Source: Avimuribaculum sp964395975
GTDB lineage: Bacteria > Bacteroidota > Bacteroidia > Bacteroidales > Muribaculaceae
DNA: 64,000 nt
Direction of reading: 5' to 3'
NCBI GenBank assembly: GCA_964395975.1
Contig: CAYNBZ010000002.1
Span: 1-64,000 of the forward strand
Below are positions 54,601 to 62,520 of the stretch, piece after piece (position 1 is the first letter of the stretch; each line of letters starts with the position of its first letter). Below the pieces are notes generated by a model. The model was given only the letters and a program-made list of their open reading frames with translations, ran no database searches and was not told the origin of the DNA. Made by a program: the position numbers and the translations under genes.

Positions 54601-55166
54601 TGACGGTGGAGATGCTTGTTGAGAACTCGCAAATGATGTTGTATCCTTTCATGTTTGATGTGGATCGTTATCGTCTTGGCGTACTTGGTTACAACGACTT
54701 GAACCTGAATTTCCGTTACCACATATCAGTGCTTAAGTCCCCAATTCCATTTAAGTTTGGCATAAATATTTATGGTAATCCCGATGATATGCATTTTCGT
54801 TTTGGCGGAGCCAAGTATAAGGAAGATGACCTGAAAGCACAAATGGTGGAAATTGTCGATACCACGCGTATCAACCTGCGAGAGCAGATAAATTCGGCAT
54901 TACGCCGTGGGGCAGATGCTGCTTTGCGGTCTGAACTTCGGGTGAATGGTCGCCGACCTGATATGCGCAATATGGTGGACGATGCCGAGAAAGATGAACT
55001 GACACCGGCCGACAGTGTGCAGTTGATGCAGGAGGGATTGATTGAACGCCAAGATGTGGCATTGCCTCTCGACGATGTATCCTCTGATGATACCGACGAC
55101 GGTGGCAGGGAAAACGGTGATGATACATCTCATACGCAATCTGCCATTAAGCCTGATGATGATTGA
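51597..55166 (+). CDS. AsmA-family outer-envelope biogenesis protein
   Basis: This 1189-residue protein has an N-terminal cytoplasmic tip, a membrane helix (about 11-36; TLKILACTIGVLVVLVAVAL) and a long beta-rich periplasmic domain. The first 200 residues are AsmA-like (VKIEVGRL-type strand as AKVEIGRLELTAYSTFP) and the C-terminal third carries the AsmA C-terminal pattern (SDIGSAQFNAMYASTDKRNIKFGMDL, EFLNMIPAIDSVMPLLRSVDGIIDADL). AsmA proteins are related to TamB and act in lipid transport or outer-membrane protein quality. The acidic tail is disordered. It overlaps the DUF5715 gene, so the two are likely coupled. Confidence 0.85.
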   Translation: MNAKKIIKKTLKILACTIGVLVVLVAVALWAVVWIISPENLTRYAEQAANEYLNAKVEIGRLELTAYSTFPILHIDIDSLSIESGSFDSAQGIDLSALPANASQLASLTKLHFSLNLAEAMVGRVDVKDLSVTDLNVNIVEATPVINNYTIVPLDDVEEDTTVADTSLMELPWMRCKQIRLEGTTRLSYYSAIDTMSATVELSEASIMATGRDKYVFRLAGMADFSAGGRPVVTELPFSINTDIGWNYRRMMDIKLTDLRAALLDIPISGNVTLLAEGVNPILHDFDIKIDSVRFSSILPQLPEEYRYMFNRVQSNLMASIEAGLNEPYELTSDRLPSMSARLIIPDSYWQSVGGRGRIDRLALDAQMELDGNKPNSSVVTLNDLVINGAAVKLQLSGRATNLFADPCVTATLNGNTDLGIIMSMVNVPLDFTVTGEAEVNASVDMAMSDLSKENLHKVKLAGSLGLRNLKYDNVLDTISVSFNQAIVSFGNQETYVRRDSTTGDDLLKVTVNIDTLDANIPGIDVSLKNLHIGAGVVGAWQASQDSTQVIPMGLNVTAGRLRMKQADGTFLASRGLSCTGTVSRFRNMSRMPVFYLGLGLDTLFYRDNSQFVYLKDSKIDLVASRRVNMRRLNRTRRLIDTLRVAHPDWSNDSLLAVVREIQQKQQAERRSRHAERNVSQFDDSEVMDLSVDSGFARLLAQWQLNGRIKSNTGAMYTPYFPLRNRITDVDIKFNTDSLTVENFNYHVGNSNFSMKGKLKNIRSTMLGRTRNPLDISMIVKADSIDVNQLVKAATDGMIYSDGEVGLNALPNDSETIDIDQMQQQVYDLQDDDTTMSAFVVPRNIEAKIAVRSNNITFADMNFNEFNGNLFIHDGVINLNELSATSDIGSAQFNAMYASTDKRNIKFGMDLGLKKIKVKEFLNMIPAIDSVMPLLRSVDGIIDADLAATANLDSVMDIDIPSLRAALKLHGDSLVFMDAETFNKIAKMLRFKNRERNMIDQMTVEMLVENSQMMLYPFMFDVDRYRLGVLGYNDLNLNFRYHISVLKSPIPFKFGINIYGNPDDMHFRFGGAKYKEDDLKAQMVEIVDTTRINLREQINSALRRGADAALRSELRVNGRRPDMRNMVDDAEKDELTPADSVQLMQEGLIERQDVALPLDDVSSDDTDDGGRENGDDTSHTQSAIKPDDD

Positions 55167-55187
55167 TGCTATGAAATCAATCATCAT
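55156..55187 (+). terminator. Hairpin overlapping the asmA-like stop codon
   Basis: Arms 55156-55167 (ATGATGATTGAT) and 55176-55187 are exact complements over 12 bases with an 8-base loop; the TGA stop lies in the left arm. No T tract follows, so termination is weakly supported. Confidence 0.45.
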
Positions 55188-55383
55188 ACCATTGTTGTAA
55201 CTGCAATTCCAGTCATGTTCAAATTGCAGAACGATATAGAACAAGGGGGGAAGTGCGTATAAATTTTATCATTATTGTAGTAAAACAAGCATTGATTCAG
55301 AAACGATTTATGCGGTTAAATAATTGCATAAATTTGTGAAATTTAAAAAAGAAAAATGCGGTTGATATGGGGATCTAAAATAT

Positions 55384-55402
55384 TTACGCTAATTTAGCGT
55401 AA
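55384..55402. promoter_or_regulatory. Perfect dyad TTACGCTAA-T-TTAGCGTAA before the sigma factor gene
   Basis: Two 9-base arms (55384-55392 and 55394-55402) around a single T, 12 bases before the ATG at 55415. Symmetry and position suggest an operator or a structure that covers the start region. Confidence 0.5.
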
Positions 55403-55414
55403 TATTTATTGGTG

Positions 55415-55978
55415 ATGGCATCGGAAGATATGTTCAATGATGAGGTTTTTATGGCACGTTTGCATGATGTGGCAACGTGTCGTGAGGCTTTTACCGAAAT
55501 CATTAATCATTTCAGCCGTCCATTGTATTGGCAGATACGCCGTATGGTGATTGACCATGATGTTACCAACGATCTGTTACAAAATACCTTTATAAAGGCA
55601 TGGGGCAGTATTGACCATTTCAGGGGAGATGCTAAACTATCGACATGGCTTTACAAGATTGCCATCAATGAAACTCTGACATATATAGCTCGTGAAAAGG
55701 CTCGAAACCAAGTGTCAATAGACAATAGTGAAGAAGCTTTTCTTGTCAACAATCTTGAAGCCGATTGCTATTTTGACGGAAATGAACTGCAATTGAAATT
55801 TCAGCGCGCTATAAGCATGTTGCCTGAGAAACAACGGCTTGTATTTAACATGCGATACTTCGATGAAATGCGATATGAGCAAATGAGTGAAATACTTGGA
55901 ACCTCGGTAGGAGCGTTGAAATCTTCCTACCATCACGCATTGAAGAAAATTGAGCAATTTTTCTCGAATTACGATTAA
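55415..55978 (+). CDS. RNA polymerase ECF-type sigma factor
   Basis: This 187-residue sigma-70-family factor has region 2 (about 20-90; LLQNTFIKAWGSIDHFRGDAKLSTWLYKIAINE) and region 4 (about 125-180; LPEKQRLVFNMRYFDEMRYEQMSEILGTSVGALKSSYHHALKKIE), with no region 3, as in ECF factors. The ATG at 55415 is preferred over the upstream GTG/TTG codons. A perfect dyad lies 12 bases upstream. It heads an operon with a membrane protein that may be its anti-sigma factor and a periplasmic helical protein, 33 and 26 bases apart. Confidence 0.92.
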   Translation: MASEDMFNDEVFMARLHDVATCREAFTEIINHFSRPLYWQIRRMVIDHDVTNDLLQNTFIKAWGSIDHFRGDAKLSTWLYKIAINETLTYIAREKARNQVSIDNSEEAFLVNNLEADCYFDGNELQLKFQRAISMLPEKQRLVFNMRYFDEMRYEQMSEILGTSVGALKSSYHHALKKIEQFFSNYD

Positions 55979-56011
55979 ACTTTCTCCAATTTTAACAGTC
56001 ATATAATCGCA

Positions 56012-56440
56012 ATGAATAAAGAAACTAAGGACATATTGACCAAGATTGGCAAAGATGCAGGGTTTCGAGTGCCTGAGGATTATTTCGACACTTTTGCCGA
56101 AAAGATTGTTAAGGACTTGCCTGAGCCGGAAATAACGCCTATCATACAGCCGACGCGTTGGCAACGGGTAAGGCCGTTTGTGTATATGGCTGCTATGTTT
56201 GTTGGTATATGGCTGATGATGAAAATTTTTGACGGCTTCGGACGACAAGAGCCGGTAATGTACAATCCTGATATATTGGCGGGTTTCGAAAACGAGACAA
56301 ATATCGAATACCTGTTAATGAGGGGAGACATTTCGGAATATGACATCTTGATTTACGGTGACAGGAACGCTGATACGGCATTGGTCGATGTCGGTGCGGC
56401 AACAGAAGTTTCCTTAGATGAAGGTGTGACAGAGGAATAA
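56012..56440 (+). CDS. Membrane protein in anti-sigma-factor position
   Basis: This 142-residue protein has a cytoplasmic N-terminal part (GFRVPEDYFDTFAEKIVKDLPE), one transmembrane helix (about 51-69; FVYMAAMFVGIWLMMKIF) and an acidic extracytoplasmic C-terminal part. No zinc-binding or other anti-sigma signature is seen, but the size, single helix and place directly after an ECF sigma gene fit an anti-sigma or accessory factor. The VPEDYF motif near the N-terminus is common in such Bacteroidetes proteins. Function is inferred from position. Confidence 0.65.
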   Translation: MNKETKDILTKIGKDAGFRVPEDYFDTFAEKIVKDLPEPEITPIIQPTRWQRVRPFVYMAAMFVGIWLMMKIFDGFGRQEPVMYNPDILAGFENETNIEYLLMRGDISEYDILIYGDRNADTALVDVGAATEVSLDEGVTEE

Positions 56441-56466
56441 AGAATCTTACACATAAAGAAAGCTAT

Positions 56467-56955
56467 ATGAACCGCAGCATCTTTTCTTTGATTATTGCTT
56501 TTGTAGTGTTGCCCTTTGTTTCGGTGTTTGCTGAAGAATCGGGCGATACAATCAAAAATAACGACAGCCGTAGCAAATGGCTTAACGATGTAAAGGACTA
56601 TAAGTATCAAATGCTTGAACGCGAGGCTCAAATGACCAAAGAGCAGGCTGAACAGTTTTTTCCTTTATATCAAGAAATGGAACAAATGGTGTTTTCGGCT
56701 AATCTTGAAGCCCGCCAAATGGAAACAGAAGTGTCATATAATTTCGAAAATGCCACTGATGAGAATTTCAGACGTGCGGCAGAGGCATTGTCAAGTGTTA
56801 AGGTTCGTGAGGCAGAAATCGAGCAGGAGTATTTCCCAAAATTTGCCAAAATATTGTCGGACAAACAATTGTTTTTACTAAAACGAGCCGAAACGCATTT
56901 CGCAACTGATATGTTAAGGCATTACAACCGCAGTAAGGAATTAAATTCGCAATAA
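56467..56955 (+). CDS. Periplasmic helical Spy/CpxP-like protein
   Basis: This 162-residue protein has a signal peptide (1-22, ending VSVFA) and a helical body with an LTxxQ-like element (QMTKEQAEQFFPLYQEME) and a later helix (SDKQLFLLKRAETHF). It resembles the Spy/CpxP and heavy-metal-sensor helical proteins that bind misfolded proteins or metals in the periplasm. As third gene of the ECF operon it is probably part of the same envelope-stress response. Specific ligand unknown. Confidence 0.7.
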   Translation: MNRSIFSLIIAFVVLPFVSVFAEESGDTIKNNDSRSKWLNDVKDYKYQMLEREAQMTKEQAEQFFPLYQEMEQMVFSANLEARQMETEVSYNFENATDENFRRAAEALSSVKVREAEIEQEYFPKFAKILSDKQLFLLKRAETHFATDMLRHYNRSKELNSQ

Positions 56956-57042
56956 TTTCTCTAAGCTTCAAATTTATAACACTTAACTAACTTTTTCTAT
57001 AAACTACTTTCCTCTGTTTGATTACATCTCCCGGCATTAGTG

Positions 57043-57070
57043 AACGATGCAAGGGAGTGTATCGTTTTTT
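57043..57070 (+). terminator. Intrinsic terminator of the ECF operon
   Basis: Arms 57043-57051 and 57058-57066 (AACGATGCA with TGTATCGTT, one G-T pair) enclose the loop AGGGAG (57052-57057) and are followed by TTTT. Classic shape. Confidence 0.8.
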
Positions 57071-57083
57071 AGGGGGGTATATT

Positions 57084-57180
57084 ATGAAAAAATCAGTAAT
57101 CAACTACATTGTGGCTTTCTGTTGGCACCGATTATGTCATTAACAATAATGACAGCTGCTAATAGCCGAAAAGAGGACGC
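57084..57180 (+). pseudogene. Frameshifted start of a lost secreted protein
   Basis: An ATG at 57084 with a strong AGGGGGG box just upstream begins MKKSVINYIVAF; after a frame change the sequence continues LAPIMSLTIMTAANS, which together read like a signal peptide. The frame is then lost and the sequence runs into the decayed transposase. It is a gene fragment; what it encoded is unknown. Confidence 0.5.
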
Positions 57181-57508
57181 GGAACTTCCAAGACACCCGT
57201 AATCGGTGTCAAGGAACGCAACACGGGCAAAGTCAATGCCGTTGTCGCCAACTACAACGAGGAAGGCAAGCAGTTGAGCGGCAGGCAGCTCTTCAACGTG
57301 CTTAAAAAGGTCTGTAAACCGGACATCACGGTAATAACAGACCAATTTTGGGTTATTATATATTGGATAAGGAAAATGATTGTAACTTTGTACGGTTGAA
57401 GGTAGACCATACCATCGCTTTCTCACTCGGGGACGGCATCCACACCAACGTGGTAGAGAGCTTTTGGGCTGAGCTGAGGCGTGTTACCTTGCTATTGAAA
57501 AATGGTTA
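57181..57508 (+). pseudogene. Decayed IS1595-family (ISXO2-like) transposase
   Basis: From 57181 the frame reads TSKTPVIGVKERNTGKVNAV and NEEGKQLSGRQLFNVLKKV, then VITDQF; after a +1 type shift near 57350 it continues GYYILDKENDCNFVRLKVDH and ends DGIHTNVVESFWAELRRVTL. This matches the ISXO2-like DDE domain of IS1595 transposases, including the late HTNxxExFW motif. The N-terminal zinc-finger part and the start are missing and the tail is cut short at the TAG at 57506-57508. No inverted repeats are recognised. It is an old relic with no function expected. Confidence 0.75.
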
Positions 57509-57571
57509 GAGTATTCAAAGCCGTATGCAACAGATTATTGCTCATTCAGCCGATAATATTCTTACTATTAA

Positions 57572-58594
57572 ATGACTGGTTTTATGGAGCGTAAACGAAA
57601 GTATGTAGCTTTGTGGATTGCCGTTGTAATAGCGGTAGTGGTGGCTTTCTTCAATAAAAAAGGGGAACTTGCTTATCACACCGACTCTGGTGTAGTGTGG
57701 ACAACCACCTACAATGTAACGTATGAGTCCGAACGAGAGCTTGGCGATTCTATTATTGTTGTCACTCAGTGTATTGACAAGAGTGCATCGATGTATAATC
57801 GGCATTCAGTGTTGAGCCGTATTAATGATAATAGCATAACTGAGGTAGATCCTATTATAGAAAAATTGTTGCTTAGATCAATTGAAATCAATGGTGAAAC
57901 TGGTGGGGCATTTGATCCAACTGTTGCTCCACTGATGCATTTATGGAAGCTAAAGTCCGACAGTGCGGTATTGCCAACTGAGGTGGCTATCGACAGTGTA
58001 ATGAGGTATGTTGGTGTCGATAAGGTGGCTTTGGTTGATGGGAATATCAAGAAAGTCGATCACCGTGTGCAGCTTGATTTTAATGCCATTGCCAAAGGGC
58101 TTGGGTGTGATGAAGTGGCTCTGATGCTCGACCGCAACGGAGTGAAGAATTACCTTGTGGAGATAGGAGGAGAAATTGTGGCTCGAGGTGTGAACAAGCG
58201 TGGCAAGCCATGGCTTGTGTCTATAGACATGCCTGTTGAGAATGGCGACACAGTGTTGCATTCCTCGGCTATGGTAGTGCAATTAAGTAGCGGGGCGATA
58301 GCCACATCGGGAAATTATCGTAACTACAAAGTGATTGACGGGCAGAAAGTGGCACATATCATCGACCCTAATACAGGTCGGTCTGCATTAAGCAACCTAT
58401 TAAGTGTGACAGTCATCGCAGACGATTGCATGAATGCCGATGCCTATGCCACGGCTTTGATGGTGATGGGGATGGAACGAGCGCAAGAATTTGCCATGTT
58501 GCATGACAATCTTGCCATAATACTTATATATGCCACGCACGATGGCGCAATACGAGTATGGCGCAGTCCTACTGTTGCCGATTATGAATTGTAG
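57572..58594 (+). CDS. apbE: ApbE-family FAD:protein FMN transferase
   Basis: This 340-residue enzyme attaches FMN to a threonine of target proteins such as NqrB/NqrC or RnfG subunits. Signatures: TGGAFDPTVAPLMHLW, LDFNAIAKGLGCD, HIIDPNTGRS and DDCMNADAYATALMVMG with the metal-binding acidic residues. The N-terminus carries one membrane helix (VALWIAVVIAVVVAFF) rather than a lipobox, so it is anchored outside the inner membrane. Either the ATG at 57572 or at 57584 (MERKRKYVALW) could be the start; the annotation uses the first. No Nqr or Rnf gene is in the window. Confidence 0.9.
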   Translation: MTGFMERKRKYVALWIAVVIAVVVAFFNKKGELAYHTDSGVVWTTTYNVTYESERELGDSIIVVTQCIDKSASMYNRHSVLSRINDNSITEVDPIIEKLLLRSIEINGETGGAFDPTVAPLMHLWKLKSDSAVLPTEVAIDSVMRYVGVDKVALVDGNIKKVDHRVQLDFNAIAKGLGCDEVALMLDRNGVKNYLVEIGGEIVARGVNKRGKPWLVSIDMPVENGDTVLHSSAMVVQLSSGAIATSGNYRNYKVIDGQKVAHIIDPNTGRSALSNLLSVTVIADDCMNADAYATALMVMGMERAQEFAMLHDNLAIILIYATHDGAIRVWRSPTVADYEL

Positions 58595-58746
58595 GCGTGG
58601 AATCTTGTGACATAGCAACATGACTGCCAAGGTTTACGTATGGCAATCTGCTATGCGAGTAAAGTGTAGGCAGAAAGGACCGATTATGATTTTTTACAAA
58701 GTCGTATCAGACTTGTAACACCGTTGTTATTTTAGAGCGGAAGCAT

Positions 58747-58762
58747 TGGCATAACTTTGCCA
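58747..58762. promoter_or_regulatory. Dyad TGGCA-TAACTT-TGCCA overlapping the pstS -7 box
   Basis: Arms TGGCA (58747-58751) and TGCCA (58758-58762) surround the core of TAACTTTG (58752-58759), a -7 match 35 bases before the pstS ATG. It may be a regulator site for phosphate control, but a short dyad can occur by chance. Confidence 0.35.
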
Positions 58763-58793
58763 TGCGATATAAAGGAAGCAACTGTTACATTAT

Positions 58794-59609
58794 ATGAATA
58801 AACAAATCGTCTTGTCTTTCGCTCTGTTATATTGTTTGCCCGGTGCTATTTTTGCCCAGCGCATCAAGGGGAGCGACACGGTGTTGCCACTTACACAAAC
58901 TTTATCGGAAATCTACATGAATGAGCATCCTGAGGCAACAATCACTGTCACAGGCGGTGGCAGCGGTGTGGGTATTTCGGCATTGCTTGATGGTACGACC
59001 GATATTGCAATGGCCTCGAGAAAAATCAAGTTCAGTGAAAAAATGAAACTCAAGCAATCGCACCATGAGCCGTGTGAGGTGATAGTGGCGTATGATGCCT
59101 TGGCTGTTATCGTCAATCCCGAAAATCCTGTTACCCAACTTACACGCGAACAACTTGAAGCAATTTTCCGTGGAAAAATAACCAATTGGAAAGAGGTTGG
59201 AGGTGAGGATGCCAAGATCATTGTTTATTCACGGGAAACTTCGTCGGGTACATACGAGTTTTTTAAAGAGAGTGTTTTGCATAACAAGAATTACAAAAGC
59301 AGTGTGTTGTCTATGCCTGCCACGGGTGCTATAATCCAATCTGTAAGCCAAACACGTGGTGCTATAGGTTACGTTGGACTTGCTTATCTTAATTCAATGG
59401 TAAAGGCTATTTCAGTGTCATACGATAGCGGCAAGAATTATGTTTATCCTTCAGTCGAGAGTGCGGTGAACAAAGAATATCCGGTTGTGCGTCCTCTGTA
59501 TTATTACTATGATAAGTCTAACGAGGTTGCAGTGATGCCGTTTATACGCTACATAGAGTCGGCTGAAGGGCAGGCCGAAACGTTGAAATTGGGATTTATT
59601 CCACGATGA
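58794..59609 (+). CDS. pstS: PstS phosphate-binding protein
   Basis: This 271-residue periplasmic protein captures phosphate for the PstCAB transporter. Signal peptide 1-22 (ending IFAQ), then IKGSDTVLPLTQTL and TVTGGGSGVGISALLDGTTDIAMASR, which forms the phosphate site, LTREQLEAIFRGKITNWKEVGGED, and SRETSSGTYEFFKE. The protein lacks a lipobox. The stop overlaps the next start by 4 bases (59606-59609). Confidence 0.94.
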   Translation: MNKQIVLSFALLYCLPGAIFAQRIKGSDTVLPLTQTLSEIYMNEHPEATITVTGGGSGVGISALLDGTTDIAMASRKIKFSEKMKLKQSHHEPCEVIVAYDALAVIVNPENPVTQLTREQLEAIFRGKITNWKEVGGEDAKIIVYSRETSSGTYEFFKESVLHNKNYKSSVLSMPATGAIIQSVSQTRGAIGYVGLAYLNSMVKAISVSYDSGKNYVYPSVESAVNKEYPVVRPLYYYYDKSNEVAVMPFIRYIESAEGQAETLKLGFIPR

Positions 59610-60823
59610 CTCATTTATTTTTGATGATTATGAAAAAATGGATTGATATAATAGCGAAGAAGATTTTTACTGTAAGCGGTTTCGTTACCAGTGTCGCGAT
59701 TGTGTTGATTATTGCTTTCCTCTTTGCCGAAGCTGTTGGACTGTTCAGTCAACCTGTGATAGAAGATGGGTATGTGCTTGCATTGAACAAGCAAAACAAC
59801 GTAAAGAATCTTAGTGCACTTGATATCAAAAACATTTTCGATGAGGAGATTTCCAATTGGAAAGAAGTCGGGGGTGATGATTTACCAATTATTGTGTTTC
59901 GACTTGAAGATCTGGATAAGATATATACTGAGGCAGAACTCGGTGATGAGTATCAGTATGCCGGTGACAAAATTGTGGAGCAGGTAGATGCGAATCAAGG
60001 TATGGTTGCCTTTGTGCCGGAAGTGCTTGTCGAAGGAGAAACGGGTCTTAACTACATCAAAGGTAGCACGATTCCGGTGAAAGATGTGTTGCTTGGAGCC
60101 GAATGGTTTCCAACGGCAACACCGTCACCCATTTTCGGTATCTTACCGCTAATCGGTGGTACTATATGGGTGAGTTTCTTTGCTATTTTATTTGCATTGC
60201 CGTTTGGATTGGCAGTATCGATTTTCCTTGCAGAGGTTGCAAATCCTCGTGTGAGCAAGGTACTCAAGCCGATGATAGAATTGCTTAATGGCATACCATC
60301 GGTGGTGTATGGATTCTTCGGCCTTGCTGTGATTGTGCCACTGTTGCAACGTGTGTTCAACTTGCCTGTGGGCGAATCAGGGCTTGCTGGCAGCATCGTG
60401 CTTGCTATAATGGCATTGCCTACCATTATAACCGTGGCTGAGGATGCCATGCGTAGTTGTCCATGCTCAATGCGTGAGGCAAGTCTTGCACTCGGTGCCA
60501 CAAAATGGCAAACGATATACAAGGTGATCATCCCATATTCTGTTTCGGGTATCACTTCAGGTGTAGTGCTTGGCATAGGGCGTGCCATAGGCGAAACGAT
60601 GGCGGTGTTGATGGTAACGGGTAATGCCGCCGTAATACCGACAAGCATACTCGAACCGTTGCGTACCATACCGGCAACTATTGCAGCCGAACTTGGTGAG
60701 GCTCCTGCTGGCGGTGCGCACTATCAGGCATTATTCTTATTGGGCGTTATATTATTCTTCATCACATTGTTCATCAATTCTTGTGTTGAAGTGGTTTCGG
60801 CTCGCAACCGTTTAAAAAGATAA
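59606..60823 (+). CDS. pstC: PstC phosphate permease with PstS-like insertion
   Basis: This 405-residue protein is the PstC permease subunit. After the first membrane helix (about 25-48; VTSVAIVLIIAFLFAEAVGLF) comes a 100-residue non-membrane segment (about 50-160), before the usual permease part from about residue 175 (PLIGGTIWVSFFAILFALPFGLAVSIFLAE). That segment contains NLSALDIKNIFDEEISNWKEVGGDD, which matches LTREQLEAIFRGKITNWKEVGGED of the neighbouring PstS. Standard PstC is about 300-320 residues. The EAA-like loop is present (REASLALGATKWQTIYKVIIP). The start at 59606 overlaps pstS; MKKWIDIIAKK at 59630 is an alternative. The insert faces the periplasm and may contact PstS. Confidence 0.9.
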   Translation: MTHLFLMIMKKWIDIIAKKIFTVSGFVTSVAIVLIIAFLFAEAVGLFSQPVIEDGYVLALNKQNNVKNLSALDIKNIFDEEISNWKEVGGDDLPIIVFRLEDLDKIYTEAELGDEYQYAGDKIVEQVDANQGMVAFVPEVLVEGETGLNYIKGSTIPVKDVLLGAEWFPTATPSPIFGILPLIGGTIWVSFFAILFALPFGLAVSIFLAEVANPRVSKVLKPMIELLNGIPSVVYGFFGLAVIVPLLQRVFNLPVGESGLAGSIVLAIMALPTIITVAEDAMRSCPCSMREASLALGATKWQTIYKVIIPYSVSGITSGVVLGIGRAIGETMAVLMVTGNAAVIPTSILEPLRTIPATIAAELGEAPAGGAHYQALFLLGVILFFITLFINSCVEVVSARNRLKR

Positions 60824-61714
60824 ATGATTATGGCAATAGAAACAAATCAATCATACAACCGTCGCAAGCACGGTATTCAGAGTTTTGCTTTCGGTGTTTT
60901 CAGAATGCTGAGTTATAGCGTAGCTGTAATTCTTTTCCTGATACTTGGATTTATTATCATTAAAGGTATAGGTGTGATTAATTGGGATTTCCTTACCCAA
61001 CCACCAACAGATGGCATGACTAAGGGCGGTATCATGCCTGCCATTTTGGGTACGTTTTGGCTCATGGTTGGCAGTGCGGTGTTTGCTTTTCCTGTGGGAG
61101 TGATGAGTGGCATTTACATGAACGAATATGCGCCGCAGGGCAAGTTAGTGGCTTTTATCCGGACCATGACAAATAACCTTGCAGGTATTCCATCGATTGT
61201 GATCGGATTATTTGGTATGGCATTCTTTGTCAATTATATGGGATTTGGTGACAGCATCCTCGCTGGGTCGCTCACTCTAGGATTGCTGGCATTGCCTATT
61301 GTCATACGCACCACTGAAGAAGCCTTTAAGGATATTCCTAACAGTTATAGAGAAGGCAGCCTTGCGTTAGGAGCGACTAAAGCCCAGACCATTTGGCATG
61401 TATTGCTTCCAATGGCTGTGCCGCGTGTTATTACCGGCCTCATTTTGTCGCTTGGACGTGTGTCGGGAGAAACGGCACCGATACTTTTCACTTGCGCTGC
61501 ATACTTCTTGCCACGGCTGCCGGAAGATATTCTCGACCAGTGTATGGCACTCCCATATCATTTGTATGTCGTGGCCACCAGTGGTACCGATATAGAGGCT
61601 CAAATGCCAATTGCTTATGGTACGGCATTTGTCTTAATAATGATTGTTCTCGTGATGAATCTGCTTGCCAATGGCATACGCAAACACTTTGAAAATAAAT
61701 TGAAATCGAAATAA
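60824..61714 (+). CDS. pstA: PstA phosphate permease subunit
   Basis: This 296-residue membrane protein pairs with PstC to form the phosphate channel. Six helices are predicted; the EAA loop SYREGSLALGATKAQTIWHVLLP contacts PstB, and IPSIVIGLFGMAFFV and the C-terminal NLLANGIRKHFENKL are typical. It starts directly after the pstC stop (ATG at 60824, or GCA-following ATG at 60830) and is followed by pstB after 5 bases. Confidence 0.93.
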   Translation: MIMAIETNQSYNRRKHGIQSFAFGVFRMLSYSVAVILFLILGFIIIKGIGVINWDFLTQPPTDGMTKGGIMPAILGTFWLMVGSAVFAFPVGVMSGIYMNEYAPQGKLVAFIRTMTNNLAGIPSIVIGLFGMAFFVNYMGFGDSILAGSLTLGLLALPIVIRTTEEAFKDIPNSYREGSLALGATKAQTIWHVLLPMAVPRVITGLILSLGRVSGETAPILFTCAAYFLPRLPEDILDQCMALPYHLYVVATSGTDIEAQMPIAYGTAFVLIMIVLVMNLLANGIRKHFENKLKSK

Positions 61715-61719
61715 CGGCA

Positions 61720-62472
61720 ATGAATAAAATCGAAGCTAAAAACGTTGACTTTTATTATGGTGATTTTCATGCATTGAAAGGCATCAATATCACTATACCC
61801 AACAATCAGGTTGTGGCTTTCATCGGTCCATCGGGATGTGGCAAATCTACGTTCCTGCGCCTTTTTAACCGGATGAACGACCTTATTCCGGGGACTCGTC
61901 TTACAGGTGAAATATTGATAGATGGGCAAAACATATATGACAAGTCTGTTGATGTGGATAGCTTGCGCAAGAATGTAGGAATGGTGTTTCAGCGACCCAA
62001 TCCGTTTCCCAAGAGTATTTTTGAGAATGTTGCATACGGCTTACGTGTCAATGGCATAAAAGACAAGGAATTTATCTCAAGCCGAGTGGAAACTGCTTTG
62101 AAGGGAGCTGCATTATGGAACGAGGTCAAGGACAAGCTTAAAGAGTCGGCCTATGCATTGTCGGGAGGACAGCAGCAACGTTTGTGCATAGCTCGGGCAA
62201 TGGCGGTAGAGCCATCGGTTTTGCTTATGGATGAACCGGCTTCAGCACTTGACCCGATTTCGACTTCCAAAATCGAGGAGTTGATATGTGAGCTTAGTGA
62301 ACAGACCACTGTGATTATTGTTACCCACAGCATGCAGCAAGCAGCCCGTGTAAGCAACAAAACGGCATTCTTCTATCTTGGTGAAATGGTAGAATATGAC
62401 AACACCAAAAAGATATTCACCCATCCTTCGAAAGAGGCTACACAAAACTATATTACCGGACGTTTCGGTTAA
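61720..62472 (+). CDS. pstB: PstB phosphate ABC-transporter ATPase
   Basis: This 250-residue ATPase powers phosphate import. Walker A GPSGCGKST near residues 33-41, Q-loop VFQRPNPFPKSI, signature LSGGQQQRLCIARAM, Walker B LLMDEPASALDP and the switch His in IIVTHSMQQA. N-terminal IEAKNVDFYYGDFHALKGI is PstB-like. Complete and in order in the operon. Confidence 0.96.
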   Translation: MNKIEAKNVDFYYGDFHALKGINITIPNNQVVAFIGPSGCGKSTFLRLFNRMNDLIPGTRLTGEILIDGQNIYDKSVDVDSLRKNVGMVFQRPNPFPKSIFENVAYGLRVNGIKDKEFISSRVETALKGAALWNEVKDKLKESAYALSGGQQQRLCIARAMAVEPSVLLMDEPASALDPISTSKIEELICELSEQTTVIIVTHSMQQAARVSNKTAFFYLGEMVEYDNTKKIFTHPSKEATQNYITGRFG

Positions 62473-62520
62473 AATGTTGAAATTGTTTTAATTATTCTTT
62501 TTCTCTTATATACAAGGATT

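Noticed and set aside
60052..60669. Minus-strand ORF of 205 residues inside pstC
   Set aside because: Antisense of well-conserved permease helices.
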